64,000 nt of DNA from JBCFBK01 sp038562555 (GCA_038562555.1 JBCFBK010000004.1:1-64000); one strand, 5' to 3'; positions 8,971 to 17,758 are shown, counted from the stretch's first letter. Notes: generated from the sequence alone by a model not told the origin. Program-made: numbers and translations.

Positions 8971-9516
8971 TCAGACGCCCGTCCACTCCGATTTTAACAA
9001 GCTATAAATTTCCAGGTCAAGAAAGCGGTATTTATGTTTTTCTCCGGCACGTTCCACCCCTTCAAAATAAAAACCCAGCTTCTTCGGAATGGCTGCACTT
9101 TTGTCATTCCCAACAGCAACCTTAATCTGGATACGATTCATATTCATGTTCATAAAGGTGTAGGACACCAAAGCCTCAACCGTGCATTTCATAATTCCTT
9201 TACCGGTCATCCTTTCAGTCAGCCAGTAACCGATCTCGGTTTTCATGTTCGGCAGGTCTGTGTCTTTAAAACCAATCAGGCCGGCAAAATGATCCTGGTA
9301 CCAGATCACAAAAACATCTTCCCGCACATCGGCTGGTTCGGCAAGAACGGAGCGTATAAATGACTCCGTATCCTCCTGGGTACGGGTTTGATCCACAAAC
9401 GGAAGCCATGCGGACAAGAACCCACGGTTTTGATCAATCGCCTGAAAGATCTGAAAGGCATGATTATATTTGATTTGTTCAAGCCTGATCTGATTATTTA
9501 CGGTCAATGACTTCAT
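8971..9516 (-). CDS. GNAT acetyltransferase, RimJ/RimL-like
   Basis: 181 residues with the RimL-type start (LEQIKYNHAFQIFQAIDQNR), central strand WYQDHFAGLIGF, the EIGYWLTERMTGKGIM segment containing the acetyl-CoA loop, and the late NRIQIKVAVGNDKSAAIPKK helix. Related enzymes acetylate N-termini of ribosomal proteins or detoxify small amines; the substrate here is unknown. Divergent from the cyclophilin gene; a minus-strand TATTTTTG at 9537-9544 could be the -7 box. Confidence 0.85.
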   Translation of the reverse strand: MKSLTVNNQIRLEQIKYNHAFQIFQAIDQNRGFLSAWLPFVDQTRTQEDTESFIRSVLAEPADVREDVFVIWYQDHFAGLIGFKDTDLPNMKTEIGYWLTERMTGKGIMKCTVEALVSYTFMNMNMNRIQIKVAVGNDKSAAIPKKLGFYFEGVERAGEKHKYRFLDLEIYSLLKSEWTGV

Positions 9517-9585
9517 CCTGATATGCTAATCTTTCTCAAAAATACGTTTTTATAAAATCGGACAGGTCTGATCGGCTGAACCTTT

Positions 9586-9618
9586 TTTGAATTCATTTTT
9601 TCAGAATCGTTATATTTG
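9586..9618 (+). promoter_or_regulatory. Two-box Bacteroidota promoter
   Basis: TTTG (9586-9589), 21-nt spacer, TATATTTG (9611-9618), an exact match to the TTTG / TAnnTTTG consensus. Transcription would start near 9625, which excludes the TTG at 9616 as start codon and fixes the cyclophilin start at ATG 9637. Confidence 0.65.
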
Positions 9619-9636
9619 CCTGAAACGAAATTACAG

Positions 9637-10452
9637 ATGACGCAACTAAGAACGCTTTTTTCTATTCTATGTTGTTTGCTGATTACACCGACAGTGCTTT
9701 CGCAGACCCGTATTGCGGAGATAAGGACCAGCATGGGTACCATGAAGTTCGAGTTATTTGACGATACACCAAAACATCGCGATGCCTTTATTGAATTGGC
9801 ACAAACAGGCTATTACGATGGAACTTTGTTCTACCGGGTTATCCGGGATTTTCTGATCCAGGGAGGCTCTGCCTCTTCACGCAATGCAGCTCCCGGGAAG
9901 CAGATCGGCTATGGCGACCCCGATAAGACCGTTGATGATGAAATTCTCGCTCATCATTTCCACCAAAAGGGTGCTTTATGTGCTCCCCGTCAGCCCGATG
10001 AGATTAACCCCTTTAAACAGTCGGACATTTCGCAGTTTTACGTAGTCAAAGGCCAGGTGTTTAGTCCGGGAGAGCTCGATACACTGGAATTGGCCGTTAA
10101 CCGTCCGATCAAAAATAAAATTACATCAGAGGTTTACACGCCGGAAATCCGTGAAAAACTCAAAAAGCTTAAATCCGAAAACAAGGTATCGGAATTCAGG
10201 AAACTGGCAGGGCAGGTGAAACACGATATTGAGGTCCGGTTCGAGGTGCATCCGGAGGTACTCGAATTTTCGGATGAAAAGCGCAAAGCGTACACAAGCG
10301 TCGGCGGTTATCCTGAGCTGGATGGAAAGTACACGGTTTTTGGCCGGTGTATTGCAGGTCTGGACGTCATCGACAAAATCGCCTCATTAAAAACTGATGG
10401 GAATAACAGGCCGCTGACCGATGTGAAAATCACTGTCGAAATCGTTCGGTAA
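9637..10452 (+). CDS. Exported peptidyl-prolyl isomerase, cyclophilin type
   Basis: 271 residues. The signal peptide (LFSILCCLLITPTVLS) ends near residue 24. The cyclophilin core follows: IRTSMGTMKFELFDD, then YDGTLFYRVIRDFLIQGG, SQFYVVKGQ and YPELDGKYTVFGRC. A roughly 70-residue insert (about 155-225), common in Bacteroidota cyclophilins, separates the last two blocks. It should speed proline isomerisation during folding in the periplasm. The next gene, 80 nt downstream, also ends in a cyclophilin domain, so the two may form a folding pair. Confidence 0.88.
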   Translation: MTQLRTLFSILCCLLITPTVLSQTRIAEIRTSMGTMKFELFDDTPKHRDAFIELAQTGYYDGTLFYRVIRDFLIQGGSASSRNAAPGKQIGYGDPDKTVDDEILAHHFHQKGALCAPRQPDEINPFKQSDISQFYVVKGQVFSPGELDTLELAVNRPIKNKITSEVYTPEIREKLKKLKSENKVSEFRKLAGQVKHDIEVRFEVHPEVLEFSDEKRKAYTSVGGYPELDGKYTVFGRCIAGLDVIDKIASLKTDGNNRPLTDVKITVEIVR

Positions 10453-10533
10453 AAACCGGATGCCCGGAATTCCTCCCGAGTAAAAGAAATTCTGTCCGCC
10501 GATTCCCGTCAGTTCAATTGAAAAACCAGAGTT

Positions 10534-11868
10534 ATGAAGTATGGTATAACATTCTTTTTATTTTGCAGCCTGATCCTGCTCATGGCATGCGGTTCAGGGG
10601 AAAAACATGGGGATGCCAAAGAAAGAACGGAGCAGGACGCCCAACAGCCGGCAACCGAAACCGCCGCTTACACCGGACTGATCCCTTCTATCGTCCGTAT
10701 AGAAAGCTTTGACAACGGCCGTTTTCTGGAAAGTGAGACCGCTTTTTTCGTTGACAGCAACATCCTGGTTTGCCGGCTGGAGCCGGTGATCAATGCAACC
10801 GGCGTCAGGGTGACTCCATGGGATGAAACAAAGCCCTATGACGTTTCGGGCTTCGTGGCCGTTGACCGTATTAACGGACTGGTGCTGCTAAAGGTGGAAG
10901 GTGTCAGCCGGAAAGGTGTCCGGCTCTTTCCCGATCCGGTACCAGCAGGCACCAAAAGCCTGTATCTGACAAAGCCACAAAGCGAGACCCTCCCCCTTCA
11001 CAGCGGGAAAGTCAACAGCCTGGGAACCGTGAACGGAAGCAAACGGTACCTGTTGTCCAATTTGTTTCGTTCACAATCGTACGGAACGCCGGTCTTCGTA
11101 GCGCCTGACAAATGCATTGGCCTGGGCTATACCGAAATTGTTGACTACGAGAATCAGAATATGGCCATTCCGGCTGCCCATATTGCCGGGTTGCTGCAGA
11201 GAAAACAGTCTTTGCCCGAACCTCTGCAGAACCTGAGAGCCTCAACCGACCGGGCGGTAAGCGAAGCGAACAGCAATATCAAGGGACTTGTCATTGAAAC
11301 CGATATGGGCAACATAAAAATCAGGTTGTTCCACCAAACACCCGATTACCGAGACAATTTTCTGGCCCTGGTCAGAGAGCATTATTACGACAGTTTGCTG
11401 ATTCACCGGGTTATCAAAGGGTTCGGTATTCAAAGCGGGGCGGCCGATACCCGTTACGCAGACAAAGATGATGTAGTCGGTTGGAAAGGTCCCGGCTATA
11501 CCCTGCCGGCGCATGTCGTTCCAACCTATTTTCATCGCCGCGGTATGATCGGATCGCCGCGGAAACCCGATCGCGGGAACAGCAAACGCCGCTCGGACGG
11601 CTCCCAGTACTACATTGTGACCGGACGTATCTACAATGATGCCGAACTCAATGAAATTGAAAAGGAAAACAGTCACCGTTTTACGCCCGAACAACGCAGC
11701 GCCTATAAAACTGTTGGCGGAGCACCTCACCTGGACGGAAGCTACACCATTTTTGGCGAAGTTACAGAAGGACTTTCGGTAGCCGACAGGATCAGTCAGG
11801 TAGATGCTGACAGTGACTTCCGTCCGTTGGACGATATCCGCGTAAAAAAAATCACGTTAATCAGATAA
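10534..11868 (+). CDS. Lipoprotein fusing an inactive trypsin-like domain to a cyclophilin domain
   Basis: 444 residues with a lipobox Cys19 (LLMAC). Residues about 48-225 follow the HtrA-like trypsin fold (FFVDSNILVC, VDRINGLVLLK, YGTPVFVAPDK, NMAIPAAHIAGLL), but the triad is lost: the His segment reads RLEPVI, the Asp of NDLALLK is Gly115, and the Ser of GNSGGPV is Tyr183. Residues about 250-444 are a cyclophilin domain (DMGNIKIRLFHQTPDYRDNF, IHRVIKGFGIQSG, SQYYIVTGR). A membrane-anchored chaperone that holds substrate with a dead protease and isomerises prolines is a reasonable inference. A terminator follows the stop. Confidence 0.8.
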   Translation: MKYGITFFLFCSLILLMACGSGEKHGDAKERTEQDAQQPATETAAYTGLIPSIVRIESFDNGRFLESETAFFVDSNILVCRLEPVINATGVRVTPWDETKPYDVSGFVAVDRINGLVLLKVEGVSRKGVRLFPDPVPAGTKSLYLTKPQSETLPLHSGKVNSLGTVNGSKRYLLSNLFRSQSYGTPVFVAPDKCIGLGYTEIVDYENQNMAIPAAHIAGLLQRKQSLPEPLQNLRASTDRAVSEANSNIKGLVIETDMGNIKIRLFHQTPDYRDNFLALVREHYYDSLLIHRVIKGFGIQSGAADTRYADKDDVVGWKGPGYTLPAHVVPTYFHRRGMIGSPRKPDRGNSKRRSDGSQYYIVTGRIYNDAELNEIEKENSHRFTPEQRSAYKTVGGAPHLDGSYTIFGEVTEGLSVADRISQVDADSDFRPLDDIRVKKITLIR

Positions 11869-11871
11869 AGA

Positions 11872-11898
11872 CCCCTTTGGGCAAAGCGGAAGTTTTTT
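11872..11898 (+). terminator. Probable Rho-independent terminator
   Basis: An imperfect stem (CCCCTTT / AAAGCGG) with a GGGC loop is followed by six T residues. It starts 4 nt after the stop of the trypsin-like/cyclophilin gene and ends before the pheS promoter region. Confidence 0.55.
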
Positions 11899-11930
11899 AT
11901 CTGACCTGACACGATTTAGCGGTGAATAAT

Positions 11931-11938
11931 TATCTTTG
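11931..11938 (+). promoter_or_regulatory. -7 box upstream of pheS
   Basis: TATCTTTG matches TAnnTTTG exactly, 20 nt before ATG 11958. No good -33 TTTG lies at the expected distance, so this is a half-supported promoter. It argues against a GTG start at 11922. Confidence 0.4.
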
Positions 11939-11957
11939 TGGTTCTTTTCAAGAGCAT

Positions 11958-12983
11958 ATGGAGATGTTACAAAATATTAATCGATTAAAGGAAGAACTTC
12001 AGTCGGTGAGGGTTTCAGCTAAGGAAGAAGTTGAAGCGCTGAGGATTAAATATACCAGTAAAAAAGGTTTGTTGAATCAGTTGTTTGATGACTTCAAAAA
12101 TGTTCCTGCCGATCAAAAGAAAGCGATTGGTCAGGCGATCAACGAATTGAAAGAATTTGCCCTGAATAAGATTAACGACCTCAAAGAGCAATTTGAACAA
12201 GCTGATCAGGGGGCATCGGAAACCGATCTGACCATGCCGGCCGAACCGATGCAGGCTGGCACCCGCCATCCTCTCTCGCTTGTAAAAAATGAAATTATCG
12301 ATATTTTCGGACATCTTGGATTTACTGTGGCCGAAGGTCCTGAAATAGAAGACGACTGGCATGTTTTCTCAGCGCTGAATTTCCCGGAAGAACACCCGGC
12401 GCGCGACATGCAGGACACCTTCTTCATTCAGCGGAATCCGGATGTATTGCTGCGGACGCATACTTCCAGTGTTCAGGTCAGGGTGATGGAAAAGACCCAG
12501 CCTCCGATCCGTTCGATCTTCCCGGGCCGTGTTTTCAGGAATGAAGCGGTTTCGGCCCGTGCGCACTGTATCTTCCACCAGGTTGAAGGACTGTACGTGG
12601 ACGAAAATGTTTCGTTTGCCGATTTAAAACAGACCTTGTTGTATTTCTCCCGCGAGCTTTTCGGTGAGAATACGCAAATCCGGTTGCGCCCTTCATACTT
12701 CCCGTTCACCGAACCTTCGGCCGAAATGGACGTGAGTTGCAGCATATGCGGAGGAAAAGGATGTAACGTGTGCAAACATACCGGGTGGCTTGAAATTCTG
12801 GGATGCGGCATGGTCGATCCGAATGTACTGGAGCTGTGTGGCATTGACTCAAAAAAATACACCGGTTTTGCCTTCGGAATGGGTATTGAACGTATAGCCA
12901 TGCTCAAATATGGTATCACCGATATCAGGCACTTCTTTGAGGGGGACGTGCGCTTTTTGCGGCAGTTTACTTCAGCTTACTAG
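11958..12983 (+). CDS. pheS: Phenylalanyl-tRNA synthetase alpha subunit
   Basis: 341 residues, normal for bacterial PheS, which joins PheT in an alpha2-beta2 enzyme charging tRNA-Phe. The N-terminal coiled coil is followed by the class II core: GFTVAEGPEIEDDWHVF (motif 1 region), FPGRVFRNEAVSARAH (motif 2) and the final GFAFGMGIERIAMLKYG (motif 3). A four-Cys patch (CSICGGKGCNVC) precedes the LEILGCGMVDP strand, as in many bacterial PheS. ATG 11958 is preceded by AAGAG. pheT is not adjacent. Confidence 0.95.
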   Translation: MEMLQNINRLKEELQSVRVSAKEEVEALRIKYTSKKGLLNQLFDDFKNVPADQKKAIGQAINELKEFALNKINDLKEQFEQADQGASETDLTMPAEPMQAGTRHPLSLVKNEIIDIFGHLGFTVAEGPEIEDDWHVFSALNFPEEHPARDMQDTFFIQRNPDVLLRTHTSSVQVRVMEKTQPPIRSIFPGRVFRNEAVSARAHCIFHQVEGLYVDENVSFADLKQTLLYFSRELFGENTQIRLRPSYFPFTEPSAEMDVSCSICGGKGCNVCKHTGWLEILGCGMVDPNVLELCGIDSKKYTGFAFGMGIERIAMLKYGITDIRHFFEGDVRFLRQFTSAY

Positions 12984-12994
12984 CGGTTTTGTTC

Positions 12995-13022
12995 TGCTAT
13001 CAGCTAAAGGCTAATAGCTCGT
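12995..13022. repeat. Degenerate 7-nt tandem repeat at cobQ 3' end
   Basis: Four consecutive heptamers built around GCTA (for example AGCTAAA, GGCTAAT). The array runs across the cobQ stop codon (13011-13013) and encodes its last residues. Same 7-nt period as the other arrays in this window but a different unit. Confidence 0.45.
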
Positions 13023-14483
13023 CATGACCGAGTAAAGGTAGTCCATATCCACATTCCCGCGTACATGAGCGGCCAGTTTGTTATATTGCTCTTCTTTAAA
13101 GGATGAATAATCAAACCGCGCCGGATTGGCTCTGAATTCGCCTGCTTTCAGGATCTCTTCAACGACAACCGGATTATCCAGAATTCCGTGCATATAAGTT
13201 CCCCATAACCGGGGTGAAACAAAACAGCCGTCCGGAATGCCCGTGTCGGTCGTGCACAGCGGTTCCGCTCCGGCAAGCCGGGTTTCCCCCATATGGATTT
13301 CATAGCCTGCACAATCTTCTTGCCTGTTCCGGAATTGAAACCGGGTTTGTATAGTCTGCTTTTCTTTGGTCAGGGTCGTAATTACAGGCAGCAATCCCAA
13401 CCCGGGTATGATTTCCACTTCTCCCTCCACCCGGTCAGGATCGCGGATTTCCCGCCCCAGCATCTGGTAGCCGCCGCAAATGCCGTACACGGCTTTTCCT
13501 GCTTCATGGGCCTGGAGGATTGCCTTTGCCAACCCTCTTTTTCTGAGATCCAGCAGATCGCCGATCGTATTTTTTGAGCCTGGTATCAGGACGATATCTG
13601 CCTGGACCACTTCTTCCGGATTTGCGGTATAATACAAATTTATCCCTTGTATCCGCTCCAGGTAATTAAAATCGGTAAAATTGGACATGTGCCGGAGCAA
13701 CACAACGGCAATATTGATTTCATGGTTCCTGCTGCTTCCGTGTTTATAATCGATCACGACACTATCCTCCTGATCGATCTGGATATCCGTAAAATAAGGC
13801 ACCACGCCAATCACCGGGATACCGGTCAGTTCTTCGAGCATTTTCCGGCCGTCAGCGAACAAGCTGATGTCGCCCCTGAACTTATTGATCAGGATACCTT
13901 TTATCAGCTTCCGTTCTGCATCAGGCAGTAATTGTATGGTTCCGTAAACGCTTCCAAAAACTCCTCCGCGATCAATATCGGCCACCAGAATCACGGGAGA
14001 TTGTGTCCCCAGAGCCACCCGCATATTGGTGATATCCTTGTCCCACAGATTTACTTCCGAAATGCTCCCCGCTCCTTCCATCACGATCGGGTTGTACTTT
14101 TCGTTAAGCGATTCCCAGGCTTTCATGGCTTCCCGGAACAAAAACTCCCGGTCGGTTTGCATGAAATATTCCCGTGCCGACTGGTCACCAATGGGTTTAC
14201 CGTGGAGGATGACCTGCGCTTTTACGGCACTGGTTGGTTTCAGTAAAATGGGGTTCATGGCACTGAGGCAGGGGATGCCGCATGCTTCGGCCTGAACAGC
14301 CTGGGCGCGTCCCAGTTCAAGCCCTTCGGCGCTGGCATACGAATTCAGCGACATGTTCTGAGCTTTAAACGGCGCGGGAGAATAACCGTCCTGCAAAAAG
14401 ATCCGGCAAAACGCAGCATTGATCACCGACTTCCCCACGTCAGAGCCGGTACCCACAAACATGATGGGTTTAAGCCTTTTCAT
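13011..14483 (-). CDS. cobQ: Cobyric acid synthase
   Basis: 490 residues. An N-terminal dethiobiotin-synthase-like ATP domain opens with GTGSDVGKS (about 11-19). A class I glutamine amidotransferase domain at the C-terminus has the nucleophile elbow GICGGYQM and the histidine motif GTYMHGILDN. CobQ amidates side chains b, d, e and g of adenosylcobyrinic acid a,c-diamide. It is the last gene of the cobalamin operon and overlaps cobC by 14 nt, suggesting translational coupling. A 7-nt repeat array covers its last codons. Confidence 0.94.
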   Translation of the reverse strand: MKRLKPIMFVGTGSDVGKSVINAAFCRIFLQDGYSPAPFKAQNMSLNSYASAEGLELGRAQAVQAEACGIPCLSAMNPILLKPTSAVKAQVILHGKPIGDQSAREYFMQTDREFLFREAMKAWESLNEKYNPIVMEGAGSISEVNLWDKDITNMRVALGTQSPVILVADIDRGGVFGSVYGTIQLLPDAERKLIKGILINKFRGDISLFADGRKMLEELTGIPVIGVVPYFTDIQIDQEDSVVIDYKHGSSRNHEINIAVVLLRHMSNFTDFNYLERIQGINLYYTANPEEVVQADIVLIPGSKNTIGDLLDLRKRGLAKAILQAHEAGKAVYGICGGYQMLGREIRDPDRVEGEVEIIPGLGLLPVITTLTKEKQTIQTRFQFRNRQEDCAGYEIHMGETRLAGAEPLCTTDTGIPDGCFVSPRLWGTYMHGILDNPVVVEEILKAGEFRANPARFDYSSFKEEQYNKLAAHVRGNVDMDYLYSVMTSY

Positions 14484-15030
14484 CTTTCAGGTTTAAATCG
14501 AAGGAATACACCCCGCCAAAAGCAGGATTAAAAGTCTCAAAAATCTCTTCCACGGTCTGGTTGTGCAGAATTGATTTGACCAGCCTGATCACGCCGGAAT
14601 GCGTAACCAGCACTATGTGCCCGGTGAATTTCACATAAAGTTCTTCCAAAAACAAAGCGACCCGTTTCCGGAATTCGGGATAGGATTCTCCTCCCGGACA
14701 ACCTTCTTCCAGATAGTGATCCATCCAGTGTTTTCCGGCATCGGAAAAGAAGATCTCATTCCATCCTTTGTTTTCCCACTGGCCAAAATGAAGCTCTTTT
14801 AACCGTTCGTCGAAATGAATTTCATGATGAGGAAAAAGATCGGTTGCGAGTTTCCGGCAACGGCTCAGCGGACTGGAAAAGACTTTATCAAACTTGAGCA
14901 CCTGAAGTTGTTTGGCAATGGTTTCTTTTTCTTCCGCATAGGTGCCAGCCAAAGGAACATCAGTCTGTCCATAACAGGTACCGGATGACACATCCACCCG
15001 GGTATGACGAATACAGGTAAGCTCGATCAT
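14470..15030 (-). CDS. cobC: Alpha-ribazole phosphatase, histidine phosphatase family
   Basis: 186 residues from ATG 15030. The start CIRHTRVD holds the phosphorylated His9 of the phosphoglycerate-mutase-like fold (usually RHG, here RHT, as often in CobC), and THSGVIR gives the second histidine. CobC removes phosphate from alpha-ribazole-5'-phosphate or from cobalamin-5'-phosphate. The longer frame from 15099 would lie inside cobS; ATG 15030 gives a clean ATGA overlap with the cobS stop, which decides the start. Confidence 0.88.
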   Translation of the reverse strand: MIELTCIRHTRVDVSSGTCYGQTDVPLAGTYAEEKETIAKQLQVLKFDKVFSSPLSRCRKLATDLFPHHEIHFDERLKELHFGQWENKGWNEIFFSDAGKHWMDHYLEEGCPGGESYPEFRKRVALFLEELYVKFTGHIVLVTHSGVIRLVKSILHNQTVEEIFETFNPAFGGVYSFDLNLKDEKA

Positions 15031-15785
15031 AGTATTGGCAGCAAAAAAAGGCAAAGATAAAACAATACTTCTATGATTTGCTGCAGTGCTCCCAGGCAAT
15101 CGCCTGTATAACCCCCAATCCTGGATTCGATGTATTTCTTAAACATCCAGGTGACAAACAGGGCCAGCGGAACAACCACCGAGATGAGACGCCAGGATAA
15201 CACTGCTGCCGGAAGCAAGCCAAAGACCGAAGCTATAATAAGGTCTGAATTTTTTCCCTTTTTCCCGATTGGCTTGCTTTTGCTTAGTTCATCTTCGCGC
15301 GAGTACCGGCTGGTAAAAATAATCATAACCGGCATCAAACGACTAAAGGCATGACCGCCAATGAGAATAAGCGGAAGCATAAGCGTAGGCAAAGCCTGAA
15401 GGGCCAGAAACTTTGTGCCGAGCATACCGATAAGCCCGGCAGTGCCATAGGTACCGATGCGGCTGTCTTTCATGATGCTGAAGATCTTTTCGCGGGTATA
15501 CCCGCCGCCGAACCCATCGCAGAAATCCGCAAAACCATCCTCGTGAAAAGCGCCTGTTAAAAAGATTGTCGCCATCATGCTCAGGAATATGGCCAGTTCT
15601 GTTGGCAGGACAAAGCTGAGACCATAAAAAAAAGCAGCACCGATCCCGCCCACGAGCCATCCGATCAGGGTAAAATAACGCGTTGCCCTGTTCAGGTTAT
15701 CATTGGAAAACTCCAGCGAACGCGGAACCGGTATGCGGGTGTAGAACATCACCGCCGTTAGCAGCCAATTGATTTGTTTTTTCAT
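15027..15785 (-). CDS. cobS: Adenosylcobinamide-GDP ribazoletransferase (cobalamin-5'-phosphate synthase)
   Basis: 252 residues, polytopic inner-membrane protein. It has the start FYTRIPVP and the acidic signature FHEDGFADFCDGFGGG near residue 80-95, the family's catalytic Mg-binding region. CobS joins adenosylcobinamide-GDP to alpha-ribazole or its phosphate, the last assembly step of the nucleotide loop. It lies between cobC (4-nt overlap) and the hairpin-rich gap after cobT. Confidence 0.93.
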   Translation of the reverse strand: MKKQINWLLTAVMFYTRIPVPRSLEFSNDNLNRATRYFTLIGWLVGGIGAAFFYGLSFVLPTELAIFLSMMATIFLTGAFHEDGFADFCDGFGGGYTREKIFSIMKDSRIGTYGTAGLIGMLGTKFLALQALPTLMLPLILIGGHAFSRLMPVMIIFTSRYSREDELSKSKPIGKKGKNSDLIIASVFGLLPAAVLSWRLISVVVPLALFVTWMFKKYIESRIGGYTGDCLGALQQIIEVLFYLCLFLLPIL

Positions 15786-15918
15786 TGAAACTCATTTGAA
15801 CCACAAACAAAACAATAAAAGTAATTCTATTTCCAACCCGAAAGCCAGCTACGAGGTTTTTCGGCCTATGTTTTCGCAGCCGGGGTACCCATTTGGATGA
15901 AAAGGATGTTCCGCAGGA

Positions 15919-16078
15919 AAAATAAAAGCCTGTTTGAGCGAAGCGAGTTTGCTTTTATTTTAGTCCTTGAATCCGTAATAGGTCGGCGAGAAGACTAAGC
16001 CTTGACTTTTTTTGCTTCCTTTTTTGTGTCAAGACAAAAAAGGAATAGGGGTCCGGGGCAAAGCCCCACCCCTATTCC
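15919..16078. repeat. Multi-hairpin intergenic element overlapping the cobT 3' end
   Basis: Within the 286-nt cobT-cobS gap there are three perfect inverted repeats: AAAATAAAAGC / GCTTTTATTTT (15919-15961); TTCCTTTTTTGT / ACAAAAAAGGAA (16016-16045), nested with CTTGAC / GTCAAG; and GGAATAGGGGT / ACCCCTATTCC (16042-16078) with an inner GGGGC / GCCCC. The last includes the cobT stop codon. The motif around GTGTCAAGACAAAA resembles dispersed repeats I associate with Bacteroidota genomes, but copy number cannot be judged here. It could be a REP/MITE-like element, and it also could attenuate transcription between cobT and cobS. Confidence 0.6.
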
Positions 16079-17088
16079 TTATCACTTACTCCCGCTTCTT
16101 CAAAGCTTGCCATCTCATTCAGAAAAGTGGCAGCGGCTTTAATTACCGGGAAAGCCACTGCAGCACCGGAACCTTCACCCAGGCGCATGCCAAGGTTCAG
16201 TACCGGTTTTGCTTCCAGGCAGTCCAAAATTAATTGATGTCCCCGCTCTTCAGATGTATGGCAGAAAATACAGTTATCTTTCACCGAGCCATCAAAGCGG
16301 ACTGCTGTCAGTATCGCTGCAGTTGCTATAAATCCATCTATTAAAATCACCATTCCGCGGCGTTTGGCTTCGAGCATACCACCAACCATCATCGCAATTT
16401 CGAATCCGCCGAAGGTTGCCAGAGTCTCTTCCGGAGTTTTGGGATCGTATTTTTCAGAAACAGCTTTCAGAACAGCCGTTTTATGATCGAGTTTCTCACC
16501 GGTCATCCCCGTTCCCTTGCCGGTGCAAAGCTCAATGGGCAGATTCATGAACCGATGCATCAGTAAAGACGAGGGCGAAGTATTACCGATGCCCATTTCT
16601 CCAAAGCCAATGGTGTTGCAGCCTGCTTCGGCTTCAATCGCCACATATCCGGCGCCGGTCTCCATGGCCCGGCGGCATTGATCCAGGGTCATTGCCGGCT
16701 CTTTCATCATGTTGGCCGTACCCTTCGCGATCTTCGCATTGATGATGGGCAACTCCTCCGGAAAATCGTAATCCACCCCGGCATCGATCACGTTGATGGC
16801 GATGCCGTTTTGCCTGCAAAATACACTCACAGCCGCACCGCCTGAACAAAAATTCATAGCCATTTGCCAGGTCACTGCTTTAGGATAGAGGCTCACGCCT
16901 TCATCGGTGATCCCATGATCGGCTGCAAAAACCAGAATGGTTGGTTTCTTCAGTTCAGGCGATAAGGTACTTTGAATAAGCCCCAGTTTCAGGGCAAGGT
17001 CTTCCAGTTGGCCCAGGGCACCCGTGGGCTTCGTTTTCAGGTCAATTTTCCGTTGAAGTTGTTCTTTTAAAGTCATGATAAGATTCAT
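16072..17088 (-). CDS. cobT: Nicotinate-nucleotide--dimethylbenzimidazole phosphoribosyltransferase
   Basis: About 338 residues from ATG 17088; ATG 17076 is equally possible, and the longer frame to 17160 adds residues foreign to the family. Typical blocks are KTKPTGALGQLEDLALKLG, the DHGITDEGVSLYPK segment, GFGEMGIGNTSPSS and the C-terminal LGMRLGEGSGAA with the catalytic glutamate. CobT makes alpha-ribazole-5'-phosphate for the lower ligand. It lies in the btuB-cobUTSCQ operon; the downstream gap to cobS is the hairpin element. Confidence 0.93.
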   Translation of the reverse strand: MNLIMTLKEQLQRKIDLKTKPTGALGQLEDLALKLGLIQSTLSPELKKPTILVFAADHGITDEGVSLYPKAVTWQMAMNFCSGGAAVSVFCRQNGIAINVIDAGVDYDFPEELPIINAKIAKGTANMMKEPAMTLDQCRRAMETGAGYVAIEAEAGCNTIGFGEMGIGNTSPSSLLMHRFMNLPIELCTGKGTGMTGEKLDHKTAVLKAVSEKYDPKTPEETLATFGGFEIAMMVGGMLEAKRRGMVILIDGFIATAAILTAVRFDGSVKDNCIFCHTSEERGHQLILDCLEAKPVLNLGMRLGEGSGAAVAFPVIKAAATFLNEMASFEEAGVSDKE

Positions 17089-17183
17089 TTTATGCTGCGA
17101 ATGGCAGCTTATGATTATTTCATCCCTGCCCTTCGCAGGCTCTTCCGGTAATCTTTCCAATTGGAAACCCTCAACAATAGCTG

Positions 17184-17246
17184 CCTCTTCCGGCCCCCTG
17201 TTCCATTCTCCCTTTTCCGGCCTTCGTTCTCCCTGTTCCGGTCTCC
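17184..17246. repeat. Degenerate 7-nt tandem repeat between cobU and cobT
   Basis: Nine consecutive heptamers such as CTGTTCC and GTTCTCC. In the best seven units, column 5 is always T, column 7 always C and column 6 nearly always C. The array ends 2 nt before the cobU stop codon on the minus strand. It does not code in any plausible frame. Confidence 0.7.
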
Positions 17247-17248
17247 GC

Positions 17249-17758
17249 TTACTTGAGCTTCACCGCAATGCCCGAAACCATCAGGTAAACCTCATCGGCT
17301 TCCCGGGCAATGAACTGGTTCATCCACCCTTGCAGATCTGCAAATTTGCGGGCGATTTCATTTTCGGGATGAACGCCCATGCCCAGCTCATTGCTCACCA
17401 CGATCAGATCCATATCACCGGCAACAAATGCCTTCCACTCCTTCTTTGCTTCCTCCAGCGTTTTCTCCACCTGCGTTTCATGGTCATAAAAGAAGTTGGT
17501 CAGCCAAAGCGTGATACAATCGAGGAGAACTGTCTTCCCGCTGAAATCATGCCCGGACAGCCATTTCTCTTCTTCCACCGTTTGCCAGCGCTGATCACGG
17601 TCCGCCTGATGGCGCTTAATTCTCGCCGCAAACTCTTCGTCCCAAACCCTGGCAGTGGCCAGGTAAACAGGATGGTCTGAACGTTGTTCAGCCAGTTCCT
17701 GAGCGAAGCGGCTTTTGCCCGAACGAGCCCCGCCGGTGATGAATGTGATCGTTGCCAT
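17249..17758 (-). CDS. cobU: Adenosylcobinamide kinase / adenosylcobinamide-phosphate guanylyltransferase
   Basis: 169 residues, the usual length. The P-loop GGARSGKS is at about 9-16, with the conserved LDCITLWLTNFF and VSNELGMGVHPEN motifs of CobU/CobP. The enzyme phosphorylates adenosylcobinamide and then transfers GMP to give adenosylcobinamide-GDP, the CobS substrate. It lies 5 nt after the btuB stop, so it is co-transcribed and under the upstream cobalamin riboswitch. Confidence 0.94.
   Translation of the reverse strand: MATITFITGGARSGKSRFAQELAEQRSDHPVYLATARVWDEEFAARIKRHQADRDQRWQTVEEEKWLSGHDFSGKTVLLDCITLWLTNFFYDHETQVEKTLEEAKKEWKAFVAGDMDLIVVSNELGMGVHPENEIARKFADLQGWMNQFIAREADEVYLMVSGIAVKLK

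Noticed and set aside
17184..17246. CRISPR array or minisatellite coding region
   Set aside because: Units are 7 nt with no spacers, no cas genes are present, and no frame encodes a plausible protein.
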